A DNA stretch of 64,000 bases from CAJQQY01 sp045106765 (GTDB lineage: Bacteria; Bacteroidota; Bacteroidia; Chitinophagales; Saprospiraceae). A program made the translations under genes and the position numbers. Positions 27,468 through 35,804 of the stretch are shown one piece after another. Every line of letters begins with the position of its first letter. Position 1 is the stretch's first letter. Under the pieces are notes generated by a model. It was given only the letters and a program-made list of their open reading frames with translations. It was not told the DNA's origin and ran no database searches. Location: NCBI GenBank assembly GCA_045106765.1, contig JBGCFD010000102.1, positions 1 to 64,000 on the forward strand. The letters are read 5' to 3'.

Positions 27468-29738
27468 ATGAGAAAAATCAACTTCGTCTTCTTATTTATA
27501 ATTCATTTTACGCTTTGCACCTTCGCACAGCAAGACGAAGCATTACTCAATTCCATCCTCGATCCAAACGTCGACCTCGAAGAAGCCATCGAAATGATGG
27601 CAAAAGATTTTCCCGAATTACTCAACCCAGTTGTCGAAGCAAAAAAGGATTATGAAAAAGCTACAACCCTTGCAAATGCTAACGAAACAGGACAGTACTA
27701 TCAACAACTCGGTCGTAATTTTTTACAAAAAAAAGAATACGAGCAAGCAATTTTATATTTAAAAAAATCCATTTCAGCTACTCAAAAAAGTTTAGGAGAA
27801 ATCGAACGACACCCCAATTTAACTTCAAAATACAAAGACCTTGGTTTAGCTTACGAAGGCAATTTGGAAAAAGAAGAAGCACTTATTTTTTACCAAAAAG
27901 GATTACGATCAGGAGCAATGACTTTCGATGATGCAGATCTTTTGGCTAATCCAAAAGTAGAAGATTTGATTTCGCCTTTGCTGTCCATTCCGATCTTTGA
28001 AGCCAAAGGAAACTTATTATTACAATCTGATCGAGATGAAAATCAATTGTTAGCATCCTTGATTGCCTACGAGCGAGCTATCGAAATTCTAGAATTAATT
28101 TGTAATAAATACCAATCTGAATTTGCCAAATTACAACTCGGTGAGCAAGCAGTCCGAATGACAGAAAAAGGTATTCATGCTGCCCGTCAATTATTTCAAA
28201 TCACTAGAGACGATAAATTTAAAACCAAAATGTTCACCCTTTCTGACAAGGGAAAAGCGATGGCTTTACGAAGTGCTATTTTAGATTCTAAAGCAAGTGG
28301 ATTAAGTTCAATTCCTCCTGAGATGTTGCACCGAGAACGAAGTCTAAAAATAAAATTAGCACATCTTAAACAACAACTTAAAAAAAAACGAAATACAAAT
28401 AACAATAATATCAACAAAAGAATATTCAATACAACTGAGTCACTTTATTTTTTGCAAGATTCACTAAAAACATTCTTCCCTGAGTATTCTTTTTTAAAAA
28501 ATTCAGCACCTTCATTAGCCTCCGATAGTTTACAATTATTTTTAGAAAATAAAAACTCAGCAGTTGTTGAATATTTTTTCGGTAAAAAAACGGCCTACGC
28601 TTTTGTAGTAACAACAGATCATTTTTATGTGGAGCGGTTGAATGATCTAGATCAAATTCAAGAAACTGTTTTGTCATTACGTGAATTAATTCAGTCAATG
28701 AGTTTTAGAACAGATGCTCAAACTGCTTATCAAAATTTTGTTCGAGATGCGAGTGTTTTGTATAGTTTGGTTTTAGAAGCACCTTTGAAAAATCTAGATC
28801 CAACCGTTGACGAATTAATTATCATTCCAGATGGACCACTTTGGTTAGTTCCTTTTGAAATTTTACTGGACGATCAGGCAACTACAAATCAAGTAAATTT
28901 TGGATCAGAAAACCTCCCCTATTTACTTAAGAAATATGCATTAACTTATGCTCATTCTTCAAGACTTTTACTCGATCAAAAAAATTATAACACTTCTGCT
29001 AGTGCAAATACAACCATTCCTTTTCTTGGCCATGCACCAGAATTTAATGGCAGAACGGACATGGCAGTTCGCTCTTGTTTTGAAGCAGGAGCTAATTTAC
29101 CTGAACTAAAACATAGTGTACAAGAAGTCGAAAATATCAGCAGTCAATATAATGGAGAATCATTTTATGGAAATGATGCTACTCGAAGTTCATTCTTACA
29201 ACTAGCCCCCCAAGCCGAAATCATTCATCTCTCGACTCACGCTTGTATGAATAATAATGATCCCTTGGACAGTCGAATATTCTTTTCCCAAAATGATTTT
29301 ATAAATACCGAAGACATTTACAACCTTGACATCAATGCAAAAATGACGATGCTTAGTGCTTGCCAAACTGGTTTAGGAAGAGTCTATAATGGAGAAGGAA
29401 TGATCAGTTTGGCAAGAGCATTCCAACATGCAGGATGTCCAAGTGTCACCATGAGTTTGTGGTCTGTTGCAGATGCTTCAACTACTGAAATGACGACACT
29501 TTATTATTCTTACTTAAACGATGGGTATTCGAAAAATAAATCCTTACAGCAAGCAAAATTAGATTTCATCAATGCTCAATCACCTTCCAAGCAACATCCA
29601 TTCTTTTGGGCAGGATTTGTTCACCTAGGTGATTTTAGTCCTTTAGAAAATAGTGGTACAAGAGGAAATAAGTTCTTGTTTTTAGGAGTAGGAATAGTTA
29701 TCTTCTTAGGAATGTTTGTTTTTGGAAAAAAGAAATAA
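27468..29738 (+). CDS. Exported TPR-CHAT protease with C-terminal membrane anchor
   Basis: 756 residues. Signal peptide MRKINFVFLFIIHFTLCTFAQ, TPR-like helices (about 60-300; YYQQLGRNFLQKKEYEQAILYLKK), a linker with a basic coiled coil, and a CHAT domain (about 430-735). The caspase-type dyad is present: His about 591 in HLSTHACMN and Cys about 632 in LSACQTG. The domain ends with the usual HPFFWAGFVHLGDF. A final helix (FLFLGVGIVIFLGMFVFG) and KKK would hold the protein in the inner membrane with the protease outside the cytosol. Third gene of the sigma run, 64 bases downstream. Substrate unknown. Confidence 0.88.
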   Translation: MRKINFVFLFIIHFTLCTFAQQDEALLNSILDPNVDLEEAIEMMAKDFPELLNPVVEAKKDYEKATTLANANETGQYYQQLGRNFLQKKEYEQAILYLKKSISATQKSLGEIERHPNLTSKYKDLGLAYEGNLEKEEALIFYQKGLRSGAMTFDDADLLANPKVEDLISPLLSIPIFEAKGNLLLQSDRDENQLLASLIAYERAIEILELICNKYQSEFAKLQLGEQAVRMTEKGIHAARQLFQITRDDKFKTKMFTLSDKGKAMALRSAILDSKASGLSSIPPEMLHRERSLKIKLAHLKQQLKKKRNTNNNNINKRIFNTTESLYFLQDSLKTFFPEYSFLKNSAPSLASDSLQLFLENKNSAVVEYFFGKKTAYAFVVTTDHFYVERLNDLDQIQETVLSLRELIQSMSFRTDAQTAYQNFVRDASVLYSLVLEAPLKNLDPTVDELIIIPDGPLWLVPFEILLDDQATTNQVNFGSENLPYLLKKYALTYAHSSRLLLDQKNYNTSASANTTIPFLGHAPEFNGRTDMAVRSCFEAGANLPELKHSVQEVENISSQYNGESFYGNDATRSSFLQLAPQAEIIHLSTHACMNNNDPLDSRIFFSQNDFINTEDIYNLDINAKMTMLSACQTGLGRVYNGEGMISLARAFQHAGCPSVTMSLWSVADASTTEMTTLYYSYLNDGYSKNKSLQQAKLDFINAQSPSKQHPFFWAGFVHLGDFSPLENSGTRGNKFLFLGVGIVIFLGMFVFGKKK

Positions 29739-29740
29739 CC

Positions 29741-29848
29741 TTCTTCCATAAATCTTATGGTCAAGTAAAAAATGGAATCAAAAACGACCAGCGGAAGAGT
29801 TGAGTTCAATTTTCACTTGACTTAAAAACATGAGATTTATGGAAGAGC
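29741..29848. terminator. Long imperfect stem-loop after the CHAT gene
   Basis: TTCCATAAATCT and GTCAAGT on the left (from 29741) pair with ACTTGAC and AGATTTATGGAA on the right (to 29848), interrupted by small bulges. Likely a transcript end or processing structure. Confidence 0.55.
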
Positions 29849-29910
29849 CAATAATAAATACAATTTTAGTTCTAAATATTTTGTTATTACTTATTCAATA
29901 GAACAATATT

Positions 29911-30798
29911 ATGAAAATATTTACCACGATCATTTTTTCACTTTGCCTGACAGTTGTCTCATTTGGGCAAGTGGAAGAACCGATGGAAAAACCACTCGTA
30001 CATCCGACGATTATGGTCATTCCATTTGCAAAAGAAAATGAACAACTTCGAACGGTTTACGAGCAAGATAAAAATCTACACCTTCGTGTCGCAGTAACCA
30101 AAGTGAAAGAAGCCTTTGAACATCACTATATTCCAACCGTGGATTTTCGAGCTAAACTCAAACAACTTTCCAACGATAAAAGTATGCAGATCGGTAACCA
30201 ATCTTCGATCAAACAACAGGTCGTTGAATTGTCTGGTGCAGATATTTATGTGGAAGTGGAGTCGAGTATTATCCAAGACGAAAGTGGAAATTCTTCGACT
30301 GTCACCGTCACCGCTTACGACGCATTTTCAGGTCAAGTACTTGCAACCGACGTAGGAACAACTACTCGATTTTATACTTATAACTTTGAGCGACTAACTG
30401 AAAAAGCAGTCAATGGATTTATCAAAACCTTTATGTACAATATCCAAGATAAATTTAATCAGATTGTTGAACAAGGTCGAACGGTGGTAGTCAATATCGG
30501 TTTTGATGAAAATGCAGCATTAGATATGGATTCCGAAATGGCAGATGGGGAACTATTTTCAGACGTTTTAGAAAAATGGTTTGAGGAAAATGCTTACAAT
30601 AATTATTTCCATGTTCAAGGAGTGACTGCTACTAAAATGATTTTAGATGAAGTCAGAATACCTGTGATCAATTCTAAAAATGGACGCAGTTATCGAGTGA
30701 CTCAATTCGCTGCGAAATTGAGATCTTTTTTGAAAAAACAAAATTTAGAAGTGACAAGAGATGTGGTCGGAGCAAATATTTATATTACCATTAATTAA
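29911..30798 (+). CDS. Secreted DUF6175-like protein (paralogue A1)
   Basis: 295 residues with signal peptide MKIFTTIIFSLCLTVVSFGQ. It opens with HPTIMVIPFAKENEQLRTVY and contains VAVTKVKEAFEHH, a CsgG-like strand GADIYVEVESSI, TAYDAFSGQVLATD, then a second unit (NIGFDENAALDMDSEM, FHVQGVTATKMILDEVRIP, GANIYITIN). This fits the Bacteroidota family DUF6175 as I remember it. The fold looks like two CsgG/FlgT-type alpha-beta units, suggesting an outer-membrane-associated periplasmic component. A second, broken copy lies at 35805. Starts 172 bases after the CHAT gene. Confidence 0.65.
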   Translation: MKIFTTIIFSLCLTVVSFGQVEEPMEKPLVHPTIMVIPFAKENEQLRTVYEQDKNLHLRVAVTKVKEAFEHHYIPTVDFRAKLKQLSNDKSMQIGNQSSIKQQVVELSGADIYVEVESSIIQDESGNSSTVTVTAYDAFSGQVLATDVGTTTRFYTYNFERLTEKAVNGFIKTFMYNIQDKFNQIVEQGRTVVVNIGFDENAALDMDSEMADGELFSDVLEKWFEENAYNNYFHVQGVTATKMILDEVRIPVINSKNGRSYRVTQFAAKLRSFLKKQNLEVTRDVVGANIYITIN

Positions 30799-30804
30799 AA
30801 GCAT

Positions 30805-31713
30805 ATGATTCCTCGATTAATAATTCTAGCATTTTTAATTTGTAATTATACTGTTATAAATTCACAAAGTGAGGTGAAAAACTTAGACATAAAAATCATG
30901 CCTTCTCACTTTGATCTTGGGATTCCTTCAAATTATCATACTAAGGTCGAACGTAAAGTTATAGACATTTTTACTCAAAGAAATGTCGTAAATGCCAAGG
31001 GTAGCACCTTTGCTATTTATCCTTCATTGAGTATCATAGAGTTTGACAAAATGGAAGGAATTAAGACTTTGCAAACCGCTCAATTGGAGTTTAGTTTGAT
31101 GGTCAAAAATATTTTTTCCAATGAAAACTTAATCGTTTTTTCCAAAAATATTACTGGTGCGGGAAGTACTCAAAAAGCAGCAATAAACAAAGCTATTTCG
31201 AGCATTCGCCCCAACCAAAAATCATATTCGCATTTTGTAGATGAATTGTTAGAAAAAGTAGATTCTTATTATAATGCTGAATGTGAAACAATTCTTGCTG
31301 ATGCAAAAAAGGCAATGGAGATTAATGAAAATGAAAAGGCAATCGCTCTCTTAAATACTTTACCAAAATCTTCTGACTGTCGAAAAACCAACGAAAACCT
31401 ACTCACTCAAGCCTTTCAAAATTATCAAAAACAGAACTGTAATCAACTTATTCAAAAGGCAAATATTGCATCTTTAAAGAAAAATTATAAAAATGCAATT
31501 GACTTATTAGGCCTTGTAGACATTGAATCTTCTTGTGCAAATGAAGCAAAAATAGCTTTACAAAAAATAGCTTCGGCCAATGACGATCAGACTGCTAAAA
31601 AGTTAGCTTTTTTAAATAAAGTGTACAGCGATAATAAAGAAATTCAAAAGGCGAGACAACAGTCGATGAATGCGATTAGTAATACCTATATCGAAGGGAT
31701 TAGTAAGAAGTGA
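30805..31713 (+). CDS. Secreted LPP20/TPR-like protein
   Basis: 302 residues, starting only 6 bases after paralogue A1, so cotranscribed. Signal peptide MIPRLIILAFLICNYTVINSQ. The N-terminal domain (about 25-150) resembles the same strand-helix pattern as its neighbours (QLEFSLMVKNIFSNENLIVF, ITGAGSTQKAAINKAISSI). The C-terminal half is helical with two cysteine-containing TPR-like repeats (CETILADAKKAMEINENEKA, CNQLIQKANIASLKKNYKNA). No named family. Likely periplasmic. Confidence 0.62.
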   Translation: MIPRLIILAFLICNYTVINSQSEVKNLDIKIMPSHFDLGIPSNYHTKVERKVIDIFTQRNVVNAKGSTFAIYPSLSIIEFDKMEGIKTLQTAQLEFSLMVKNIFSNENLIVFSKNITGAGSTQKAAINKAISSIRPNQKSYSHFVDELLEKVDSYYNAECETILADAKKAMEINENEKAIALLNTLPKSSDCRKTNENLLTQAFQNYQKQNCNQLIQKANIASLKKNYKNAIDLLGLVDIESSCANEAKIALQKIASANDDQTAKKLAFLNKVYSDNKEIQKARQQSMNAISNTYIEGISKK

Positions 31714-31720
31714 TTTCTTT

Positions 31721-31842
31721 TGCCACTAACTTGGACTGACTCTTATGACGATCCCAACTTGTGATTTGGAATTATAAAACCCACATTGGGATCGTCATAA
31801 ACAGTCATAAGAGTCAGTCCAAGTCAGTCCAAGTCAGTAGCA
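31721..31842. terminator. Very long interrupted hairpin between convergent genes
   Basis: Left arm 31721-31756 and right arm 31786-31842 are inverted copies sharing CTTGGACTGACTCTTATGAC and GATCCCAA. The right arm contains an extra tandem AGTCCAAGTC and an 11-base insertion. Both ends read TTTTGC/GCAAAA. It acts at least as a bidirectional terminator for 30805 (+) and 31849 (-). Confidence 0.75.
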
Positions 31843-31848
31843 AAAAAC

Positions 31849-32367
31849 TTAAAACGCATACCCAAACGCCGCACCAAAAAAAGGCAAAAAAATTCTCCCA
31901 TCACTAAAATTCCCCATAAATGGAGTATAACCTATTTTCCATAAAAACCCACCCAAGGGAGGATGCCGATGATACATCAGACTAAATGTTCCATATGAAG
32001 TCCCTTGAAAGCGAACCACTTCATCATTCAATCGAAAATCATCCACATCACGTTTATCAAAATAGGAATAACCAACTCCTATTTCAATATGATGTTTACT
32101 ATTTTTTTTCCCTAACAAATAAGTAATTTGTACTGGAATAGAAATCTTTCTCACATCCTTCAAACTTCCAAAACCAATTCCAATTCGCATACCGAATCCT
32201 CTATTCGTTGCCGAAAAACGACTTTCATAATTAAAGGTAGGCGAAAAGCCTGCTCCACCAATTTCGAAAAAAGTTCCATGTCCTCTTCGTTCAAAAGTTG
32301 GTTCATCAGACTGAGCTGAAAGGTTAATTAAAAAAAGGGTAAATGTAAAAAGTAAAATAATTTTTTC
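31849..32367 (-). CDS. Small outer-membrane barrel protein (tandem copy 2)
   Basis: 172 residues from ATG 32367 (signal MEKIILLFTFTLFLINLSAQ); an ATG at 32400 overlapping the upstream stop as TAATG would add 11 basic residues and is also possible. The mature protein has strand patterns ending in FLPFFGAAFGYAF, with HGTFFEIGGAGFSPTFNYESRF near its start. It is clearly a paralogue of the next gene upstream (32400-32921), about 25-30% alike with the same C-terminal strand. It lies on the strand opposite to the CsgG-like genes around it. Confidence 0.7.
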   Translation of the reverse strand, partial: EKIILLFTFTLFLINLSAQSDEPTFERRGHGTFFEIGGAGFSPTFNYESRFSATNRGFGMRIGIGFGSLKDVRKISIPVQITYLLGKKNSKHHIEIGVGYSYFDKRDVDDFRLNDEVVRFQGTSYGTFSLMYHRHPPLGGFLWKIGYTPFMGNFSDGRIFLPFFGAAFGYAF

Positions 32368-32399
32368 CATAACAATATATACACGTTTATATTTTTTCA

Positions 32400-32921
32400 T
32401 TAAAAAGCTCGTCCAAAACTTAATCCAAACATGGGTAAAATTCCTAACAAAGCTTCTCCGTCATCACTCTCCTCCCAATAACCAATCAAAGGTGTAATCC
32501 CAACTCTAAAAACAAATTTTCCATATCGGGGTTGTCGTCGATACATAAATGCAAAGGTTGGCATAAATTGTTGATCAAAAGATCGATCAGCCACCACATA
32601 AGGTTCTTCATAATTGAAATAAGTCATCCCTGCTGAAATTTCAAAAAAATGGTTACTATCTTTTTTACCAGTCATATATGAGATCATTGCTGGAACCGCA
32701 AAATGATCTCCAACAGTACTGAACCCGATTCGCATGCCAAGACCGTCAGTTTTTTCAGCAAAGCGGGTATCAAAATTCACAGAATAGATAAATGCGTTCC
32801 CTCCTAATTCTACATAGATCGCTTTTCCTCGCCGGTCATAAACTTGCGCTTCCGACTCTGGCAAAAAGAATAAAAATGCAAAACCAATAATAAAAATTCG
32901 AAAAATAGAAGTAATCTTCAT
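32400..32921 (-). CDS. Small outer-membrane barrel protein (tandem copy 1)
   Basis: 173 residues. Signal peptide MKITSIFRIFIIGFAFLFFL...EAQ, then KAIYVELGGNAFIYSVNFDTRF, GLGMRIGFSTVGDHFAVPAMISYMTG, and the terminal strand ILPMFGLSFGRAF ending in Phe, as expected for an outer-membrane barrel. First gene of a two-gene operon with its paralogue. Its promoter region (32922-33131) is shared with the divergent CsgG-like gene. Confidence 0.72.
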   Translation of the reverse strand: MKITSIFRIFIIGFAFLFFLPESEAQVYDRRGKAIYVELGGNAFIYSVNFDTRFAEKTDGLGMRIGFSTVGDHFAVPAMISYMTGKKDSNHFFEISAGMTYFNYEEPYVVADRSFDQQFMPTFAFMYRRQPRYGKFVFRVGITPLIGYWEESDDGEALLGILPMFGLSFGRAF

Positions 32922-33040
32922 TTTGAGAAATTTAGTTTTTATAAAAAATTAGAGTATCAAAAGAACATTTTTTCTAGTTGCGAAAATAATAAAAACAAAT
33001 AATTAACTTTTTGAATCAACTATTTTTCATTCATATTTGT

Positions 33041-33048
33041 TATTTTTG
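33041..33048 (+). promoter_or_regulatory. Candidate -7 promoter box
   Basis: TATTTTTG matches the Bacteroidota -7 consensus TAnnTTTG exactly, 83 bases before the CsgG-like start at 33132. No well-spaced -33 box is obvious. Confidence 0.4.
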
Positions 33049-33131
33049 AAGTCAATAAAGCCTAATACCCATCTTTTTAAAACAATCTAATTCATAATTT
33101 ACCTATCATTATCACTACAAAAAATAACGCA

Positions 33132-33947
33132 ATGAAGTTTTTGTACTCTTTATTTTTGTGCCTTTTTGCTTTTCAGATTCAAGCGCAATATGATACTCTT
33201 TATGTAGCTATTTTGCCATTTGCCTCCGATGGTGAAATGACTGAGGAGTCTAAAACGAAATTACAAAATATCGTTGCTGATGCTTTTTCTAAAGACTATA
33301 GAATGGTCTTGTTGGATCGAGGAGAATTTGATGTAGTTGCTGAGGAGCGAGATCGACAGCGAGATGAAGATTTTATTGATGGAAAAATTGTAGAGCAAGG
33401 AAAGGCAATTGGTGCAGAATACCTAGTAGATGGATTTATCGATAATTATGGTCGCCAACTTTTCTTAAAAATTTATGACGTCAGCGATGGTTCTTTAACT
33501 GGTTCAATCGTTTCATCATTGACTGTTAAAAAACATCAAAAACACCCTCTAGATATTAAAGGTGAAATTAAAAATATTTTTTCTACCACAACTCGAACTT
33601 CGCAATTACAGAAAAATGTTAACCAATTAATCCAACAATGTTTTTCTGAATTTTTATTTATCGTAGCTGGCTCAGAAGAAGAAAGTAAAAGAAAAGTTCA
33701 ATCCTTAAGAGTTTTTGCAGGTAGCAAAATGGGATTAAAAAAAGGTCAATTGCTTGAGGTGCAAGCTTTGGTCGAAGAGGAAGTGGAAGGTGTAATAACT
33801 ACGAGACAAGAGTCTGCAGGTTGGGGAAGAATTGAAAAAGTAGATGGTGAATCTTGGTGCATTTTAAAAATAGAAGCAGGTAAAGGGAATATTAAAAAGC
33901 TTATGAATAAAGGAACAAAATTACGTTGTCGGGAAATTAAAAAGTGA
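33132..33947 (+). CDS. CsgG/FlgT-like secreted protein (C1)
   Basis: 271 residues. Signal peptide to IQAQ, then a CsgG-type domain: YVAILPFASDGEMTEESKTKLQNIV, YRMVLLDRGEFDVVAEERDRQ, GKAIGAEYLVDGFIDNY. After about residue 175 comes a second domain (VFAGSKMGLKKGQLLEVQ, GRIEKVDGESWCILKIEAGK, NKGTKLRCREIKK) that recurs in the next two genes. CsgG proteins form or dock on outer-membrane secretion pores. No lipobox here, so a soluble periplasmic relative is more likely than a true CsgG channel. Confidence 0.78.
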   Translation: MKFLYSLFLCLFAFQIQAQYDTLYVAILPFASDGEMTEESKTKLQNIVADAFSKDYRMVLLDRGEFDVVAEERDRQRDEDFIDGKIVEQGKAIGAEYLVDGFIDNYGRQLFLKIYDVSDGSLTGSIVSSLTVKKHQKHPLDIKGEIKNIFSTTTRTSQLQKNVNQLIQQCFSEFLFIVAGSEEESKRKVQSLRVFAGSKMGLKKGQLLEVQALVEEEVEGVITTRQESAGWGRIEKVDGESWCILKIEAGKGNIKKLMNKGTKLRCREIKK

Positions 33948-34006
33948 ATTAATTTATCAAGCAATTAGGCGATAAAAAATCATTCATTGACTCTTTAAAT
34001 AAACAT

Positions 34007-34023
34007 AACAATATATTTACAAA
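34007..34023. repeat. Recurrent 18-base intergenic motif
   Basis: AACAATATATTTACAAA, ending one base before the TTG start of the next gene. Confidence 0.65.
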
Positions 34024-34024
34024 C

Positions 34025-34918
34025 TTGAAAAACCTTATCTCAGTTCTTCTGTTCTCATTTTTCTACACATTTTCCATTGCGCAAGATGAAGTAATCAAGT
34101 TAGGTATTTTACCTTCTACTTATGGTGACGGGATGCCTTTGGCTGAATTTGCAGAGTTTGAAAAAAATGTCATCAAGCGATTAAAAAAAATTGAACGATA
34201 TGAGATTGTTCGAGATCAAGCAAGTTTTGAATCGATCAATATTAAAGCTGAAAATGGTGTTTTAAAATTTGACGAAAATTTATTAAGTGAAAAAATTGCA
34301 GTAAAATATTTATTACAAATAGTTTTTGGTGATACGGATTGGTCATCGAATACAACTACATCTCCTAACGAATCTATTGCTTATGGACATTCTGCCACCG
34401 TTTGGATGACCTTAAACATTTACGATGTAGCGACTGGAGTTCTAAAAAACAGTATTACCTTGACTGCCAATACTGCTGATGGTTTGAAGCAAAAAAGAGG
34501 CATTCGTGGTTCTCCCAATCCTTACAAAAATGCCGTCAGTAATGCTCAAAAAGGACTTTGGGCAAAAACCCCTCGCGCACTAAAAACCTTACTCCCTTTG
34601 AACTTAGAGGTCATAGAAGTAGTAAAAAAAGAAAAAGGGAAAGCTCAAGTCATACAAATCAATGGAGGAAATTTTCATGGTTTACAACCCAAAGAAAGTG
34701 TTTACATTTTTTATGAAAAAGAATATATTGTACGAGGGAAACCAACCATGCGATTTGTAGAAGTAGCTAAAGTTTCTTTAGAAAAAGTAAATTCCAAAAC
34801 TTCCATTGCAAAAGTCCGAAAAGGACAAAAAGCAATTATCCAAGCACTCGATGATGGGAAAAAGTTAAAGTGTATTCTCAAAGACCCCAATCAATATAAA
34901 AAAGGTTATGGATTTTAA
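34025..34918 (+). CDS. CsgG/FlgT-like secreted protein (C2), TTG start
   Basis: 297 residues. No in-frame ATG lies upstream, and TTG at 34025 gives a perfect signal peptide (KNLISVLLFSFFYTFSIAQ), so a TTG start is the best reading. The N-terminal domain (IKLGILPSTYGDG, YEIVRDQASFESINI, VWMTLNIYDVATGVLK) is CsgG-like but divergent. The C-terminal domain (IQINGGNFHGLQPKESVYIF, VAKVSLEKVNSKTSIAKVRKG, DDGKKLKCILKD) matches that of C1 and C3. It overlaps C3 by 11 bases. Confidence 0.7.
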   Translation: MKNLISVLLFSFFYTFSIAQDEVIKLGILPSTYGDGMPLAEFAEFEKNVIKRLKKIERYEIVRDQASFESINIKAENGVLKFDENLLSEKIAVKYLLQIVFGDTDWSSNTTTSPNESIAYGHSATVWMTLNIYDVATGVLKNSITLTANTADGLKQKRGIRGSPNPYKNAVSNAQKGLWAKTPRALKTLLPLNLEVIEVVKKEKGKAQVIQINGGNFHGLQPKESVYIFYEKEYIVRGKPTMRFVEVAKVSLEKVNSKTSIAKVRKGQKAIIQALDDGKKLKCILKDPNQYKKGYGF

Positions 34919-35798
34919 ATCACTATTTTTTTCATGGAAAATTATTTTTGTAAATACATTGTTATGTATTTGCGCTTTCCCGTCGTTGGCGCAAGAAGAA
35001 GGAACACCTGCTTTGGGGATTATAAAATTAATTCCTTCAGGTGTCGAAATTGAAGAAGCAGAAAATGTATCGAATCGAATTGAAATTGCCTTCTTCAACT
35101 CTAACCGTTTTCAGATCGTAACTCGCCAAATTCTAGAAGCTATCGAAGTAGAACGAGAACGAAGTAAAGAGGCCGTCAACTTGGATGACATGATTATTCA
35201 ACAAGAAATTGCCATCGGCGCTAATTATATTTTAAAAGGAAAAGTAACCCGCTATGATCGCAACACTCAACAATCAAAACCAAATAGAACGACCTCTCGA
35301 CAACCTAGTCCCCCAAAAATTTATACCAGTACTTTAGTTCATTTTAGTTTGCAAATCGTGGAGGTAAAATCGGGTGTAATCAAAGCTGGTGCCACCTACA
35401 AAGGTTCCTTAAATAAAGTTGATCACTTTGTAAAAAATTTTATTCGAAAAGAATTTCCATTTCGATTAACCATCTTGGAAGTCTTAAAAGAAAAGGAAGA
35501 AAAGAAAAAAACTTCAGTCTTACTCGATGGTGGGTTTAAACAAGGGTTATACAATAGTGTAATGTTAAATGTTTACGAAGTTATCCCAGAAACCTTCGAA
35601 GGAATAACTGTAAATCGAGAAGTACCCATTGGAAAAATGGTCGTCAAAGCAGTAGATTTTAGTGGTAACTTTTCGCAATGTGTTATCAAAAAAGGACGTA
35701 AAACTATTGTTAGAAAATTGGACGAAGGCAAAACGCTGATTTGTAAGGTTCCTAAAAAGTTACGCTTTATGGGGATGAAATTTGAATACAACTATTAG
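34908..35798 (+). CDS. CsgG/FlgT-like secreted protein (C3)
   Basis: 296 residues; the start overlaps the C2 stop region by 11 bases, so translation is coupled. Signal sequence to about residue 29 (FVNTLLCICAFPSLAQ). CsgG-type domain: ALGIIKLIPSGVEIEEAENVS, FQIVTRQILEAIEVERER, QEIAIGANYILKGKVTRYD. A Ser/Pro/Thr-rich loop follows (SRQPSPPK). The C-terminal domain (SVLLDGGFKQGLYNSVMLNVYE, VIKKGRKTIVRKLDEGKTLIC) is shared with C1 and C2. Stop TAG, 6 bases before the next gene. Confidence 0.75.
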   Translation: MDFKSLFFSWKIIFVNTLLCICAFPSLAQEEGTPALGIIKLIPSGVEIEEAENVSNRIEIAFFNSNRFQIVTRQILEAIEVERERSKEAVNLDDMIIQQEIAIGANYILKGKVTRYDRNTQQSKPNRTTSRQPSPPKIYTSTLVHFSLQIVEVKSGVIKAGATYKGSLNKVDHFVKNFIRKEFPFRLTILEVLKEKEEKKKTSVLLDGGFKQGLYNSVMLNVYEVIPETFEGITVNREVPIGKMVVKAVDFSGNFSQCVIKKGRKTIVRKLDEGKTLICKVPKKLRFMGMKFEYNY

Positions 35799-35804
35799 AA
35801 TAAT

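Noticed and set aside
26098..29738. Sigma-TPR-CHAT genes considered as a CRISPR-linked craspase-type defence system
   Set aside because: No Cas7-11/gRAMP gene or array is present, and the CHAT protein is exported, so a cytosolic defence role is unlikely.
33132..35798. CsgG-like genes considered as a curli operon
   Set aside because: No CsgA/B curlin repeats, CsgE or CsgF homologue is visible, and the proteins lack a lipobox.
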